A stretch of DNA of 64,000 nt from Alistipes senegalensis (GCA_023664045.1 JAMPGH010000001.1:959803-1023802); one strand, 5' to 3'. Positions 18,382 to 27,574 are shown, counted from the first letter of the stretch. Made by a program: numbers and translations. Notes: generated from the letters alone by a model not told the origin.

Positions 18382-18386
18382 CACTG

Positions 18387-18417
18387 CAAAGATAAGGGGA
18401 AAAATCCGACCGTGCAA
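18387..18417 (-). promoter_or_regulatory. Consensus promoter of the candidate small RNA
   Basis: Minus strand: -33 TTG at 18415-18417, 20 nt, -7 TATCTTTG at 18387-18394. Both elements and the spacing match the Bacteroidetes sigma-factor consensus exactly. Confidence 0.85.
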
Positions 18418-18496
18418 GTTTTTTATTAAAAAATTTTCAAATTTTCTTGATAAAATTTAATATCAACCTCGCGCCGTTTTCGCAATCTATTTCATA

Positions 18497-19063
18497 TCAA
18501 CGATTTATCCGTTTTTTCTGCAGGCGTTCATGCTCGGCGATCCGTTCGTCCGAGAATCGACGTCCGATCACCCGGGCCGGCACTCCGCCCAGAATCGAAT
18601 AAGGCGGGAAATCGCGGGTTACGACCGCTCCGGCAGCCACCACCGTCCCGCGTGCGACCGTTACGCCCTTCAAAACGGTAACGTTGCAGCCGATCCATAC
18701 GTCTTCGCCGATCTCGACATCGAGGTCGTTCTCCGGCAGTTTGTCGGGACGGGGGAATCCGTTGATCGTCCGCCCGACCTGATCGAAGCGATGATCCCCG
18801 CCGATGATCGATACGTTGGGCCCGATGGCCGTATCGCTGCCGATCCGGATGTGGCTCCGATGCGCCAGCATGAAGGCGCCCGGACCGATATAGACGTTGT
18901 CGCCGAGGGCGATGCGCTTGTAGCTGAAATGCGAGGAGACAGGAAAGAAAACCGCGTTTTTGCCGCATGCGGCGAAAAGCGGACGCATGACGATCCGCCC
19001 CAGCGACTGATAGGCATGGGCGATCTCGCGGCAAAGTTTTCCGGGAAGAGCCGTCAGTTTCAT
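18497..19063 (-). CDS. Left-handed beta-helix acyltransferase (WcaF/LacA-like)
   Basis: A 188-residue hexapeptide-repeat O-acetyltransferase. Hexapeptide turns run from about residue 60 (NVYIGPGAFM, HIRIGSDTAIGPNVSIIGGDH, DVEIGEDVWIGCNVTVLKGVTV, GTVVAAGAVVTRDFPPYSILGGVPARVIG). The histidine in GGDHR is a candidate catalytic base. It is the last gene of the seven-gene minus-strand unit; its start overlaps the GT4 stop (ATGA). It probably acetylates a sugar in the glycan made by the three glycosyltransferases. Confidence 0.92.
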   Translation of the reverse strand: MKLTALPGKLCREIAHAYQSLGRIVMRPLFAACGKNAVFFPVSSHFSYKRIALGDNVYIGPGAFMLAHRSHIRIGSDTAIGPNVSIIGGDHRFDQVGRTINGFPRPDKLPENDLDVEIGEDVWIGCNVTVLKGVTVARGTVVAAGAVVTRDFPPYSILGGVPARVIGRRFSDERIAEHERLQKKRINR

Positions 19064-20223
19064 GATTCGGAATGGTTCGTTCGGCCGATCGCACGCCGGT
19101 AAACACGCAGCAGATCGGCGGTAATCGTCTCGGGTTCGAAGCGTGCGACATACGTACGCCCGCGCTCGACCATGCGGCGGCGCAGCTCCCCGTCGCAGAG
19201 AACCCGACGGATCGCTTCGGCCAGACCGTCGGGATCGTCGGGATCGACGTAGAGCGCATCGGGACCTCCGGCCTCCTCCAGACAGGAACCCGTGGCTCCG
19301 ATCGTCGGGACGCCGCAACATGCCGCCTCGATCATCGGAATGCCGAAACCCTCGAACCGCGAGGGATAGACGAAGAGATCGGCCCCCTGATAGATGGCCG
19401 GCAGATCGGCGAAAGCGACCCGCTCGACCAAATGGAGCCACGGCGAAAGTCCCCGCTCGGCAGCCTCGCGCTCCACCCGCTCCGCATAAGGCGTGCGACG
19501 CCCCACGGCCACGACGTGCACCTTCTCCGGCAGCCGCTCCAGCGCCCGGACCAGCAACAGCAGATTCTTGCGTTCCTCGATGCTGCCCACCGAAAGCACG
19601 TAGCGATCCGGCAGGCCGTACTTCCGGCGGACGGCCTCGCGCGCGGAATCGTCGACCGGGTGCTTGAAACTCTCGTCGCAGCCCTGATAAACAACGTCGA
19701 TCTTCTCCTCGGGAATGCGGAAAAAGCGGACGATGTCGCGCCGCGTCGCCTCGCTGATGGCGATCACCCGGTCGGCCTGCCGGCACGCCTTCCGGTACTT
19801 GTAAGCGTAGATCATCCGGTCGATCCACTTGTAATAGGCCGGGAAACGCAGAAAGATCAGGTCATGGATCGTTACCACCGAGGGAATGCCGCGCTTGCGG
19901 AGCCCCATGGGAAGCTCGCCGCCGAGCCCGTGGAAGAGCGACAAGCCGGCAGGCAACTCCCGGCAGATGCCGACGCTGCGCCACCACGCCTTCATCAAGC
20001 CGTGTTTCGGCGTTCGGGGCAGGCGAAGCTCGACCTGCCCGACATCGGGCAGCCGGCGCCGCAGCTCCTCGCGCCCCGGGTCGGGCGTATAGAGCAGATA
20101 GCGGTTCTGAGGCGCCAGCCGGGCCAGCATCTCCACGATCGTCCGGCCGTAGTTGCCCAGACCCGTGGCATTGTGGGTGATTCGTTTGGCCTCGTAGGCG
20201 ATCACAAGCGGTTTATCGGTCAT
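19060..20223 (-). CDS. Glycosyltransferase family 4 (GT-B)
   Basis: A 387-residue cytosolic or membrane-associated glycosyltransferase. The N-terminal domain carries GLGNYGRTIVEML and LFHGLGGELP; the C-terminal nucleotide-sugar domain has VLSVGSIEERKNLLLLVRAL and the E-x7-E block FEGFGIPMIEAACCGVP. This is mannosyl/glucosyltransferase-like GT4; donor and acceptor are not predictable. Start MTDKPLVIAYEAKRI chosen at 20223; it overlaps the preceding GT4 gene by 11 bases. Confidence 0.93.
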   Translation of the reverse strand: MTDKPLVIAYEAKRITHNATGLGNYGRTIVEMLARLAPQNRYLLYTPDPGREELRRRLPDVGQVELRLPRTPKHGLMKAWWRSVGICRELPAGLSLFHGLGGELPMGLRKRGIPSVVTIHDLIFLRFPAYYKWIDRMIYAYKYRKACRQADRVIAISEATRRDIVRFFRIPEEKIDVVYQGCDESFKHPVDDSAREAVRRKYGLPDRYVLSVGSIEERKNLLLLVRALERLPEKVHVVAVGRRTPYAERVEREAAERGLSPWLHLVERVAFADLPAIYQGADLFVYPSRFEGFGIPMIEAACCGVPTIGATGSCLEEAGGPDALYVDPDDPDGLAEAIRRVLCDGELRRRMVERGRTYVARFEPETITADLLRVYRRAIGRTNHSES

Positions 20224-21334
20224 AGAGCGCGAGGTATTTTCGGTAAAAATGTTCGTAGGAAAGATGCCGGTCGAAGTATTGCCGGGCCGCCGCTCCCATG
20301 CTGCGGCGCAGCTCCGCATCGTCCGTCAGCCGGGCGATCGCCGCGGCAAGCGCCTTGTCGTCGCCGGGAGGAACCAGCAAACCCGTGGTGCCGGAGGCGA
20401 TGTACTCGGGTTGGGAGCCGTTGTCGGTCGCGACGACCGCACACCCGGCCTGCATCGCTTCGATCACGGTCAGACTGCCCGCCTCGGCCACGACGGAGGG
20501 CTGGACGCAGAGGTCGGCCTGCGCGAGCCACGCCGACGCCCCGTCCACGAAGCCGACGAATTCCACCCGGGCCTCGGGAGCGAGCCCGGCCGCCAGCCGC
20601 CGCAGCGACGCAAGGTAGTTTTCGTCGTCGGCACCTCCGACGAAAAAGAGCGCGTAACGTCGTCCCCCCCCCAGTCGGGCGCAGGCGCGGAGCAGCACGT
20701 CGCACCCCTTTTCGGGGACCAGACGGCCGCAGAAAAGCAACACGGGGACCCCGGGCGCGATGCCGTATCGTTCCCGCAGATCGAAAGCATCGCCGGACGA
20801 GCGGCCGAGCGGCGAACTGTTGCGGATCACGACGGTCCGGTCCCGGTCCAACGCGGGAGCCGTGGAAAAGAAAGTCCGCCGGGCCAGCTCCGAGACGAAA
20901 GCCACGCGGTCGAGCCGACGATACATCCAGTCGTGGAGCGGCCCCCTCTTGCCGGGGCGGACCAGATGGCGCGTCAGCACGATCCGGGGCCGCATGCCGA
21001 AGAGCCGGACGACGGCCCGCGCATAGAGTGCCGTGAAAGCATCCTTGAAGTGATGCACGTGGATCGTTTCGGGCCGATAACGCAGAACGAGCCGCGCGAG
21101 CAGCAAGGCGGAAAGCAGGTCGGGAAAACCCTTGAGGGGCAACCGGTGGAGCGGAGCCCCGAGATCGGCCGCCCGGTCGGCGACGGCCCGGCTGCGACGC
21201 GACACGAGCACGACCCGCCGGCCATCGGCCAGGAGCCGCCGCGAAAGGTCGGCCACGAACTGCTCGCCGCCGCCCCATACCGGAGAGGCGAAAATCTGAA
21301 GGATCGTTCCGTTGTTCGACATGGCGGGATTCAT
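20213..21334 (-). CDS. Glycosyltransferase family 4 (GT-B)
   Basis: A 373-residue GT4 protein: ASPVWGGGEQFVADLSRRL and IHVHHFKDAF in the acceptor domain, LLFCGRLVPEKGCDVLLRA and EAGSLTVIEAMQAGCAVVATDNGSQPE in the donor domain. The ATG at 21334 (MNPAMSNNG) overlaps the GT2 stop (ATGA) and is preferred; an ATG four codons in is possible. Likely adds a later sugar to the same chain as the neighbouring transferases, perhaps an LPS core or similar surface glycan. Confidence 0.93.
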   Translation of the reverse strand: MNPAMSNNGTILQIFASPVWGGGEQFVADLSRRLLADGRRVVLVSRRSRAVADRAADLGAPLHRLPLKGFPDLLSALLLARLVLRYRPETIHVHHFKDAFTALYARAVVRLFGMRPRIVLTRHLVRPGKRGPLHDWMYRRLDRVAFVSELARRTFFSTAPALDRDRTVVIRNSSPLGRSSGDAFDLRERYGIAPGVPVLLFCGRLVPEKGCDVLLRACARLGGGRRYALFFVGGADDENYLASLRRLAAGLAPEARVEFVGFVDGASAWLAQADLCVQPSVVAEAGSLTVIEAMQAGCAVVATDNGSQPEYIASGTTGLLVPPGDDKALAAAIARLTDDAELRRSMGAAARQYFDRHLSYEHFYRKYLALYDR

Positions 21335-22326
21335 TTTATAAGTGCGGCGATTCGCCGGACAAGGCTCTCTTTCCAATGCACGGCCGTCGCCAGCGCCAGC
21401 ACCGGCAGCCGCAAGAAGCGCCGGCGGTTCATGCGGAACAGGAGCCTCCGCGAAAGGGGAATCGCTCTTTTCAGTTCGCGGCGATAACGATCGCAACGCC
21501 CCGCCAGATCGCGCACCCACGGATCGTCGCCGTTCCACGGATTGCGTCTCCCGACGAGGTAGGCCAGATAGATGCGCAGCTCGTTGAGCGTCGCGTAAAA
21601 TTCATCCCGGCCGTCGAGCTGCGCCGACCGCAGGGCCAGCTCGCGGGTCATCGTCTCGCAGAAACTCCGGCAATAGTCGAAGCCGAAGCGGCCGTGGCTG
21701 GCCGACCCGCTCCGCTGGAGATAGCGGTAGCCGAAATAATCGACGAAACGCACGCGGGGCGAAGCGCAGGCGATCTGCACGTTGAGCATCATATCCTCCC
21801 ACAGCGGCAACGGGTAGTGGCGGAGGCCGCCGTCGAAAAACTGGCGGTCGTAGAGTTTGGCGCACAGACCGCCCCACGTGCGGCCGCACAACAACGATTC
21901 GAGGAACTCCCGCCCCGTCATCAGGCAGGGGTGCGGCCCCCGCACGATCTTCTCCCGGGAGGCGGAGACCCTCGTGTAGCCGCAGCAGACGATGTCGCAA
22001 CCCTCGGCGACCCCGAGAAGCCGTTCCAGCATGTCGGGCTCCCACGTGTCGTCGCCGTCGAGAAAGGCGATCCATGCGCCCCGGGCCTCTTTCAAAGCCC
22101 GTTCGCGGGCCGCGACCACGCCCCCGTTGGGTGTCGCGATGACGCGAATCCGGGGATCGGCCGCGGCATGACGCAGCGCGACGCTCCCGGAATCGTCGGT
22201 CGACCCGTCGTCGATGACGATCGCTTCGAAATCGGCGAAGGTCTGGGCCGAGAGCGAATCGAGGCAGGCATCGACGTAGGGTGCCAGATTGTAGACCGGA
22301 ATGATGACGCTTACTTGGGGTTGCAT
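21331..22326 (-). CDS. Glycosyltransferase family 2 (GT-A)
   Basis: A 331-residue GT2 protein with the classic N-terminus VSVIIPVYNLAPYVDACLDSL, DDGSTDDSG and the metal-binding DGDD (AFLDGDDTWEPDM). The second half is more divergent and Arg-rich with no TM helix. It begins 4 bases after the FAD dehydrogenase gene on the minus strand. Sugar specificity unknown; part of the three-transferase set. Confidence 0.94.
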   Translation of the reverse strand: MQPQVSVIIPVYNLAPYVDACLDSLSAQTFADFEAIVIDDGSTDDSGSVALRHAAADPRIRVIATPNGGVVAARERALKEARGAWIAFLDGDDTWEPDMLERLLGVAEGCDIVCCGYTRVSASREKIVRGPHPCLMTGREFLESLLCGRTWGGLCAKLYDRQFFDGGLRHYPLPLWEDMMLNVQIACASPRVRFVDYFGYRYLQRSGSASHGRFGFDYCRSFCETMTRELALRSAQLDGRDEFYATLNELRIYLAYLVGRRNPWNGDDPWVRDLAGRCDRYRRELKRAIPLSRRLLFRMNRRRFLRLPVLALATAVHWKESLVRRIAALIK

Positions 22327-22330
22327 GGGA

Positions 22331-23884
22331 TCAGCGGATGTAGTTCCTGACAGCTTCGGCGATGCGTTCGCCGTCGAGCGCCGCGGAGATGATGCCGCCG
22401 GCGTAACCGGCCCCTTCGCCCGAGGGGAAGAGCCCCGAGATGCGGGGGTGCATGAGCGTCTGCGGATCGCGGGGCACGCGCACGGGCGACGAGGTGCGCG
22501 ACTCGACGCCCACGACGACGGCCTCCCCCGTAACGAAGCCCCGCATACGGCGCCCGAACGTGGCGATGCCGGCCCGCAGCCCCTCGGCGATGAACCGGGG
22601 CATCCAGCGCTCGAGCCGCGAGGGGACGATGCCGGGGATGTAGGAGGAGGCGGGAAGCGACCCGCTGGCCCGACCGGCCACGAAGTCGGCGACCCGCTGG
22701 GCCGGAGCGATCTGGCGGTCGCCGCCCTGCCGCCGCGCGAGCTCCTCGAACTGCTGCTGGAATCTTAGGCCGGCCAGCTCGCCCCACTCGGCGCGCAGGT
22801 GTTCGAAATCGGCGAGGCGCACCTCCGTAACGATGCCCGAATTGGCATAGGGCGAAGTGCGGCCGCTGGGCGACATACCGTTGACGACCGACTGCGCGGC
22901 ATCGGTCATGGCGGGGACGATGAAGCCGCCGGGGCACATGCAGAACGAATAGACGCCGCGGCCCTGCTCCTGACTGACGAGCGAATAGGCAGCGGCCGGA
23001 AGATACTCGCCCCGCCGCTCGCAATGGTACTGGATCGAGTCGATCAGGGCCTGCGGATGCTCGATGCGCACGCCCATGGCGAAAGGTTTGGCTTCGATGT
23101 CGACGCCCCGGCGGTGCAACAGCTCGTAGATGTCGCGGGCCGAATGTCCGGTGGCCAACACTACGGCGGCCCCCTCGACCGGCTCGTCGCCGCAGCGGAT
23201 GCCGAGGATCCGGTCCTCCTTGATTATCAGGTCGGTAACCCGCCGTTCAAACAGCACCTCGCCGCCGGCCTCGACGATCGTGCGGCGGATGTTGCGGATG
23301 ATGCCCGGCAGGCGGTCGGTGCCGATGTGGGGATGGGCCTCGTAGAGGATTTCGGGCGCGGCGCCGTGGAAGACGAATGTCTGCAGCGCCTTGTTGTAGT
23401 CGCCGCGTTTCTTGCTGCGGGTGAAGAGCTTGCCGTCGGAGAAAGTGCCGGCGCCGCCCTCGCCGAAGGCGTAGTTGGAATCGGGGTCGACGCGGCCGTT
23501 GCGGTTGATCTGCGCGATGTCGACCTTGCGGGCCGAGACGTCGCGACCCCGCTCCAAGAGGATGGGCCGCAGCCCCAGTTCGATCAGGCGCAACGCGGCG
23601 AAGAGCCCTGCGGGTCCGGCACCGACGATGACCACGGGCGTGCGGCCCGCGACCGAGGGATAGTCGAAATGCACGGGAGCCGGCTCGGGCTCGCCGTCGA
23701 TGTAGAGCTCCAGCGTGAGGCAGACCTTCGGCTGCCGCTGCCGGGCGTCGATCGACCGCTTGAGTACCCGCACGAACGCGATGTCGCGCTCGGCGATGCC
23801 CATGCGCCGGGCCGCGAGGGCCGTATAGGTCTTCGCATCGGCCGCCTCGCGGGGCGTAAGGGTGAGGGTCAGTTGCCGGGGCAT
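22331..23884 (-). CDS. FAD-dependent dehydrogenase (COG2509 type)
   Basis: A 517-residue flavoprotein. A short N-terminal domain (about 1-85) precedes the FAD-binding Rossmann motif VVIVGAGPAGLFAALRLIELG and the conserved GEGGAGTFSDGKLFTRSKK. The C-terminal part has GLFPSGEGAGYAGGIISAALDGERIAEAV. The family is widespread in Bacteroidetes and Firmicutes with no firmly assigned substrate. It lies 3 bases downstream of polA and 4 upstream of GT2, so cotranscription is near certain although a functional link is not evident. Confidence 0.9.
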   Translation of the reverse strand: MPRQLTLTLTPREAADAKTYTALAARRMGIAERDIAFVRVLKRSIDARQRQPKVCLTLELYIDGEPEPAPVHFDYPSVAGRTPVVIVGAGPAGLFAALRLIELGLRPILLERGRDVSARKVDIAQINRNGRVDPDSNYAFGEGGAGTFSDGKLFTRSKKRGDYNKALQTFVFHGAAPEILYEAHPHIGTDRLPGIIRNIRRTIVEAGGEVLFERRVTDLIIKEDRILGIRCGDEPVEGAAVVLATGHSARDIYELLHRRGVDIEAKPFAMGVRIEHPQALIDSIQYHCERRGEYLPAAAYSLVSQEQGRGVYSFCMCPGGFIVPAMTDAAQSVVNGMSPSGRTSPYANSGIVTEVRLADFEHLRAEWGELAGLRFQQQFEELARRQGGDRQIAPAQRVADFVAGRASGSLPASSYIPGIVPSRLERWMPRFIAEGLRAGIATFGRRMRGFVTGEAVVVGVESRTSSPVRVPRDPQTLMHPRISGLFPSGEGAGYAGGIISAALDGERIAEAVRNYIR

Positions 23885-23887
23885 GGG

Positions 23888-26761
23888 TCAGTGCGCTTCG
23901 AGCCAGTTGTTGCCCACGCCGTAGTCGACCGCCAGACGGACCTTGAGCGAGGCGGCGTGCTCCATGCTCTCGGTGATGATGCGGGCGACCTGCTCCTGCT
24001 CCGAAAGCAGCGTGTCGACGACCAGTTCGTCGTGGACCTGCAGAATCACCTGCGAGCGGATGCCCTCGGCGGCGAAGCGGCGGTGCACCTCGATCATGGC
24101 GATCTTCATGATGTCGGCCGCCGAACCCTGAATCGGGGCGTTGACGGCGTTGCGCTCGGCCAGACCCCGGGCCACGGCATTCTGCGACGCAATGTCGTTG
24201 AGGTAGCGGCGGCGTCCGAAAATCGTGGAGACGAAACCGTCCTCCTTCGCCCGCTCGACGACGTGCTCCATGTACTCGCGGACTTTCGGGTAGGAGACGA
24301 AGTAGCCGTCGATCAACTCCCGGGCCTCCTTGCGCGGGATCTCGAGCCGCTGGCTCAGGCCGAAGGCCGAGATGCCGTAGATGATGCCGAAGTTGGCCGT
24401 CTTGGCGCGGCGCCGCTCCTCGGACGTTACCTCGTCGAGCCGCTTGCCGAAGAGGCGGGCCGCCGTGGCGGCGTGGATGTCCTCGCCATGCTCGAACGCC
24501 GCGATGAGCGACTCGTCGCCCGAGAGGTGGGCCATCAGGCGCAGCTCGACCTGACTGTAGTCGGCCGAGAGCAGCACGTGGTCGTCGTCCGAAGGGATGA
24601 AGGCCATGCGGATGCGGCGGCCCATCTCCTCGCGGACGGGGATATTCTGCAGGTTGGGATTGGCCGACGAGAGGCGTCCCGTAGCCGTAACGGCCTGATT
24701 GAACGAGGTGTGGATGCGCCCCGTGGAGCGGTTGACCAGCTGCGGCAAGGCCTCGACGTAGGTCGAAAGCAGCTTCTTGACGCCGCGGTATTCGAGGATC
24801 ATGTCGACGATCCGATGCTTGTGCGCGAACGACTGCAGGTACTCTTCGTCGGTGCAGAACTGCTTGGTGCGGGTCATCTTGGGCTTTTCGGCGATGCGCA
24901 TTTTGCCGAACAACACCTCGCCCAGCTGCCGCGCGGAGTTGATGTTGAGCGACGCTTCGCCCGCCTCGGTGCGGATCGCGGCTTCGAGCTCGGCCAACTT
25001 GCGGCTCAGCTCAACGCTGTAGCGGGCCAGCGCCGCGGTGTCGATGCGCACGCCGGCCATTTCGATGTCGGCCAGCACCTCGATCATCGGCTCCTCGATC
25101 TCGAAATAGAGGTGCTGCAGACCCAGCTCCTCGATCATCGGATAGAGCTTGAGCTTGAGCTGCAGCGTGATGTCGGCATCCTCGGCGGCGTACTCCTTGA
25201 CCCGCTCGACGTTGACCAGATCCATCGTGAGCTGCTTGGAGCCCTTGCCGATGAGGGTCTCGATCTCGATGGGCCGGTAGTCGAGGTAGCGCTCCGCGAG
25301 GGCGTTCATGCCGTGCCGCGACTCGGGGTCGAGCAGGTAGTGGAGGATCATCGTGTCGTACTTGCGACCCCGGACCGTGATGCCCAGACGCCGCAGAACC
25401 ATCCAGTCGAACTTGATGTTCTGGCCGATCTTGGCGATCCGCTCGTCCTCGAACAGGGGTTTGACGATCGCGGCCAGCTCGACCGTATTCTCCTCGCTGA
25501 AAGGGACATACCACGCTTTATGGGGCTCGACGGCGAGCGACAGTCCGACGATGCGGTCGTTGAAGACGTCGAGGCCCGTAGTCTCGGTGTCGAAGCAGAA
25601 TTCGGGATATCGGCCGATCTCGGCGATCACCTCGCGCAGACGATCGGGCGTCTCGACGAGCGTATAGTCGTGCGGCGTGTCGAGGGCCGTGCGGAATTGC
25701 GGAACATCGGATTCGGCAACCGCAGGTTCCGGGGCCGTCGGGGCCGCTGCGGCGACCGCCTCCGCAGGAGCGGCGAAAAGGTCGCCCTGCCCGGCCAATG
25801 CCGCTTTCTTGGCCGCCGCGGATTTGGCGCGCGCCATCTCGGCCAGCTGCCGCTGCGCCTCCTGCCGGGGAGCGTCGGAGAGGGGTTCGGCGGGCGCCAT
25901 GTTGGTCGGATCGCTGAGGAAGAGCTTGAAATCCAGTTCGGCGAACAAGGCCCGCAGGGCGTCGATATGAGGTTCGCAGATCATCAGGTCCTCCTCGCGG
26001 AACTCGATCGGCACGTCCAGACAGATGGTGGTCAGCCGCTTGGCCAGCCGCAGGTTGTCGGCCCAGCCGGCGATCTTCTCGCCCTGCTTGCCGGGGATGC
26101 GGTCTACGTTGTCGAGGATATTTTCGACCGTGCCCCACTGCTGCACCAGCTTGCAGGCGCTCTTCTCGCCGATGCCCGGCACGCCGGGGATGTTGTCCGA
26201 GGCATCGCCCCACAAAGCCAGAATGTCGCGCACGAGCACGGGGTCGTCGATGCCGTATTTTTCGCGAATGGCCGCGCGGTCGACGATCTCGATGCCGTCG
26301 CTGCCCTTCTGCTTGTAGATCCGGCAGTTGTCGCGCACGAGCTGCCCGTAGTCCTTGTCGGGCGTAACCATGAAGACGTCGTAACCGGCCTCGGCGCCCT
26401 TCTGCGAGAGGGTGCCGATCACGTCGTCGGCCTCGTAGCCTGCGACCTCCAGAATGGGGATGCACATCGCCTCCAACACCCGTTTGACGTAGGGCACCGA
26501 GAGGATGATATCCTCGGGCGTCGCCGTGCGGTTGGCCTTGTAGTCGGCGAAGATCTCGCGCCGGAAGCTGCCTCCTTTGGGGTCGAAAGCCACGCCCAGA
26601 AGGTCGGGATGCTCGCGTTTGAGGATGTCGCGCAGGAACTTCACGAAGCCGAAGACCACGGAGGTGTTCATCCCCTCGCGGTTGCGCATCGGACGCCCGA
26701 GAAACGCGTAGTAGTACTTGAACATCAACGCATAGGCGTCGACAAGGAAGAGTTTTTTCAT
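23888..26761 (-). CDS. polA: DNA polymerase I
   Basis: A 957-residue three-domain Pol I. Residues about 1-290: 5'-3' FEN nuclease (VDAYALMFKYYYAF, PDKDYGQLV). About 345-540: 3'-5' proofreading exonuclease with intact acidic residues (CFDTETTGLD, IGQNIKFDWMVL, YAAEDADITL). The rest: polymerase with motif A DYSQVELRLMAHLSGDESLI, motif B RRRAKTANFGIIYGISAFGL and motif C QVHDELVVDT. An Ala/Pro/Glu-rich linker of about 50 residues separates nuclease and exonuclease. The start overlaps the queD stop (ATGA). Confidence 0.98.
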   Translation of the reverse strand: MKKLFLVDAYALMFKYYYAFLGRPMRNREGMNTSVVFGFVKFLRDILKREHPDLLGVAFDPKGGSFRREIFADYKANRTATPEDIILSVPYVKRVLEAMCIPILEVAGYEADDVIGTLSQKGAEAGYDVFMVTPDKDYGQLVRDNCRIYKQKGSDGIEIVDRAAIREKYGIDDPVLVRDILALWGDASDNIPGVPGIGEKSACKLVQQWGTVENILDNVDRIPGKQGEKIAGWADNLRLAKRLTTICLDVPIEFREEDLMICEPHIDALRALFAELDFKLFLSDPTNMAPAEPLSDAPRQEAQRQLAEMARAKSAAAKKAALAGQGDLFAAPAEAVAAAAPTAPEPAVAESDVPQFRTALDTPHDYTLVETPDRLREVIAEIGRYPEFCFDTETTGLDVFNDRIVGLSLAVEPHKAWYVPFSEENTVELAAIVKPLFEDERIAKIGQNIKFDWMVLRRLGITVRGRKYDTMILHYLLDPESRHGMNALAERYLDYRPIEIETLIGKGSKQLTMDLVNVERVKEYAAEDADITLQLKLKLYPMIEELGLQHLYFEIEEPMIEVLADIEMAGVRIDTAALARYSVELSRKLAELEAAIRTEAGEASLNINSARQLGEVLFGKMRIAEKPKMTRTKQFCTDEEYLQSFAHKHRIVDMILEYRGVKKLLSTYVEALPQLVNRSTGRIHTSFNQAVTATGRLSSANPNLQNIPVREEMGRRIRMAFIPSDDDHVLLSADYSQVELRLMAHLSGDESLIAAFEHGEDIHAATAARLFGKRLDEVTSEERRRAKTANFGIIYGISAFGLSQRLEIPRKEARELIDGYFVSYPKVREYMEHVVERAKEDGFVSTIFGRRRYLNDIASQNAVARGLAERNAVNAPIQGSAADIMKIAMIEVHRRFAAEGIRSQVILQVHDELVVDTLLSEQEQVARIITESMEHAASLKVRLAVDYGVGNNWLEAH

Positions 26762-27237
26762 AACTCGGATTTCTTTGCGGCGGGGATGGGGTTATCCTCG
26801 GCGAACCACTCGGCGAACGACGTGGCGGTCTCGTGCAGGCGCAGCGACCAGAGTTCCACGCCCTGCGGCAGGCGGGCCGCGATGCGGCGGGCGAAGTCGT
26901 CGAGCATGTTTTCGCACGTGGGTTGGTAGTCGACTTCGACGAGGTTGTCGAACTGCCGGGCGAGCGTTTCGCGCAGAACCCGGTTATCGGGCGCGGCCCG
27001 CAGCACGAGGGCATGGTCCAGACGGGCGACGATCTCTTCGCCGACGATGCGTTTCAGCACCCCGAAGTCCATCACCATGCCGCATTTGGGATCGCCCTCC
27101 GCCTCCGAGGGACACCCCCGCACGGTTACGAACAGGCGGTAGGAGTGGCCGTGGATCTCGCGGCAGGGTCCGTCGTAGCCGCTCAGCGCATGCGCCGCCT
27201 CGAACGAAAATTCTTTGGTCAGTCTGATTGTTGCCAT
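26758..27237 (-). CDS. queD: 6-carboxytetrahydropterin synthase (QueD/PTPS family)
   Basis: A 159-residue tunnelling-fold enzyme that converts dihydroneopterin triphosphate to 6-carboxytetrahydropterin for queuosine synthesis. Zinc histidines: FSFEAAHAL and CREIHGHSYRLFV; the catalytic Cys lies in GDPKCGMVMDFGVLK; LDHALVL and the ENMLDDFARRI segment follow. Slightly longer than the minimal family. First gene of the seven-gene unit, directly behind the promoter array. FolE in this window makes its substrate. Confidence 0.95.
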   Translation of the reverse strand: MATIRLTKEFSFEAAHALSGYDGPCREIHGHSYRLFVTVRGCPSEAEGDPKCGMVMDFGVLKRIVGEEIVARLDHALVLRAAPDNRVLRETLARQFDNLVEVDYQPTCENMLDDFARRIAARLPQGVELWSLRLHETATSFAEWFAEDNPIPAAKKSEL

Positions 27238-27242
27238 AGGGA

Positions 27243-27499
27243 CAAAGATACGAATAAGCGAGGGCAAAAGCAAGCTCGCTTGCATTTTGCCGAGCGGGAG
27301 TATCTTCGACAAAGTCAAAGATACGAAAAGTCGAGTGCAGAAACAAGCGATAGCTTGGTTATGCCGAGACGAAGTATCTAAGGCGCAGCCAAAGATACGA
27401 ATAAGCCGAGAGCAAAAAAACGAATTCATTCGATTTTTTTGCCGAGGCGGGAGTATCTTCGATGAAATCAAAGATACGAATAAGCGAGGGCAAAAGCAA
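27243..27499 (-). repeat. Tandem array of hairpin units each carrying a promoter toward queD-polA
   Basis: Four units with periods of 73, 74 and 79 bases begin with CAAAGATACGAA at 27243, 27316, 27390 and 27469. On the minus strand each starts a -7 TATCTTTG; in units 1, 2 and 4 a TTG follows at exactly 20 nt (27271-27273, 27344-27346, 27497-27499), so three complete promoters point at queD. Each full unit holds a palindrome whose arms differ between units while pairing is kept (27264-27290, 27413-27441), and units 1 and 3 close with GTATCTT, complementary to the AAGATAC at their start. Confidence 0.8.
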
Positions 27500-27517
27500 G
27501 TCTGTTTTTTTATGACC

Positions 27518-27553
27518 GCAAAAAAGCGGGGCGCCCCGAAAGGAGCGCCCCGA
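27518..27553 (-). terminator. Terminator of sppA
   Basis: Minus strand: CGGGGCGC pairs with GCGCCCCG around TCCTTTCGGG, followed by CTTTTTTGC. It separates sppA from the promoter array. Confidence 0.8.
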
Positions 27554-27574
27554 GAAAGAACCGGCCGGCCGGAA

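Noticed and set aside
22799-26929. A very long open frame (over 1,300 codons) on the + strand opposite polA and the FAD dehydrogenase gene
   Set aside because: It is the antisense shadow of two clearly conserved genes; high GC removes stop codons. The translation has no domain and an odd Asp/Arg/Val composition.
27243-27499. CRISPR array
   Set aside because: Repeat units of 73-79 bases diverge along their length, contain internal palindromes and have no constant spacer length; no cas genes are near.
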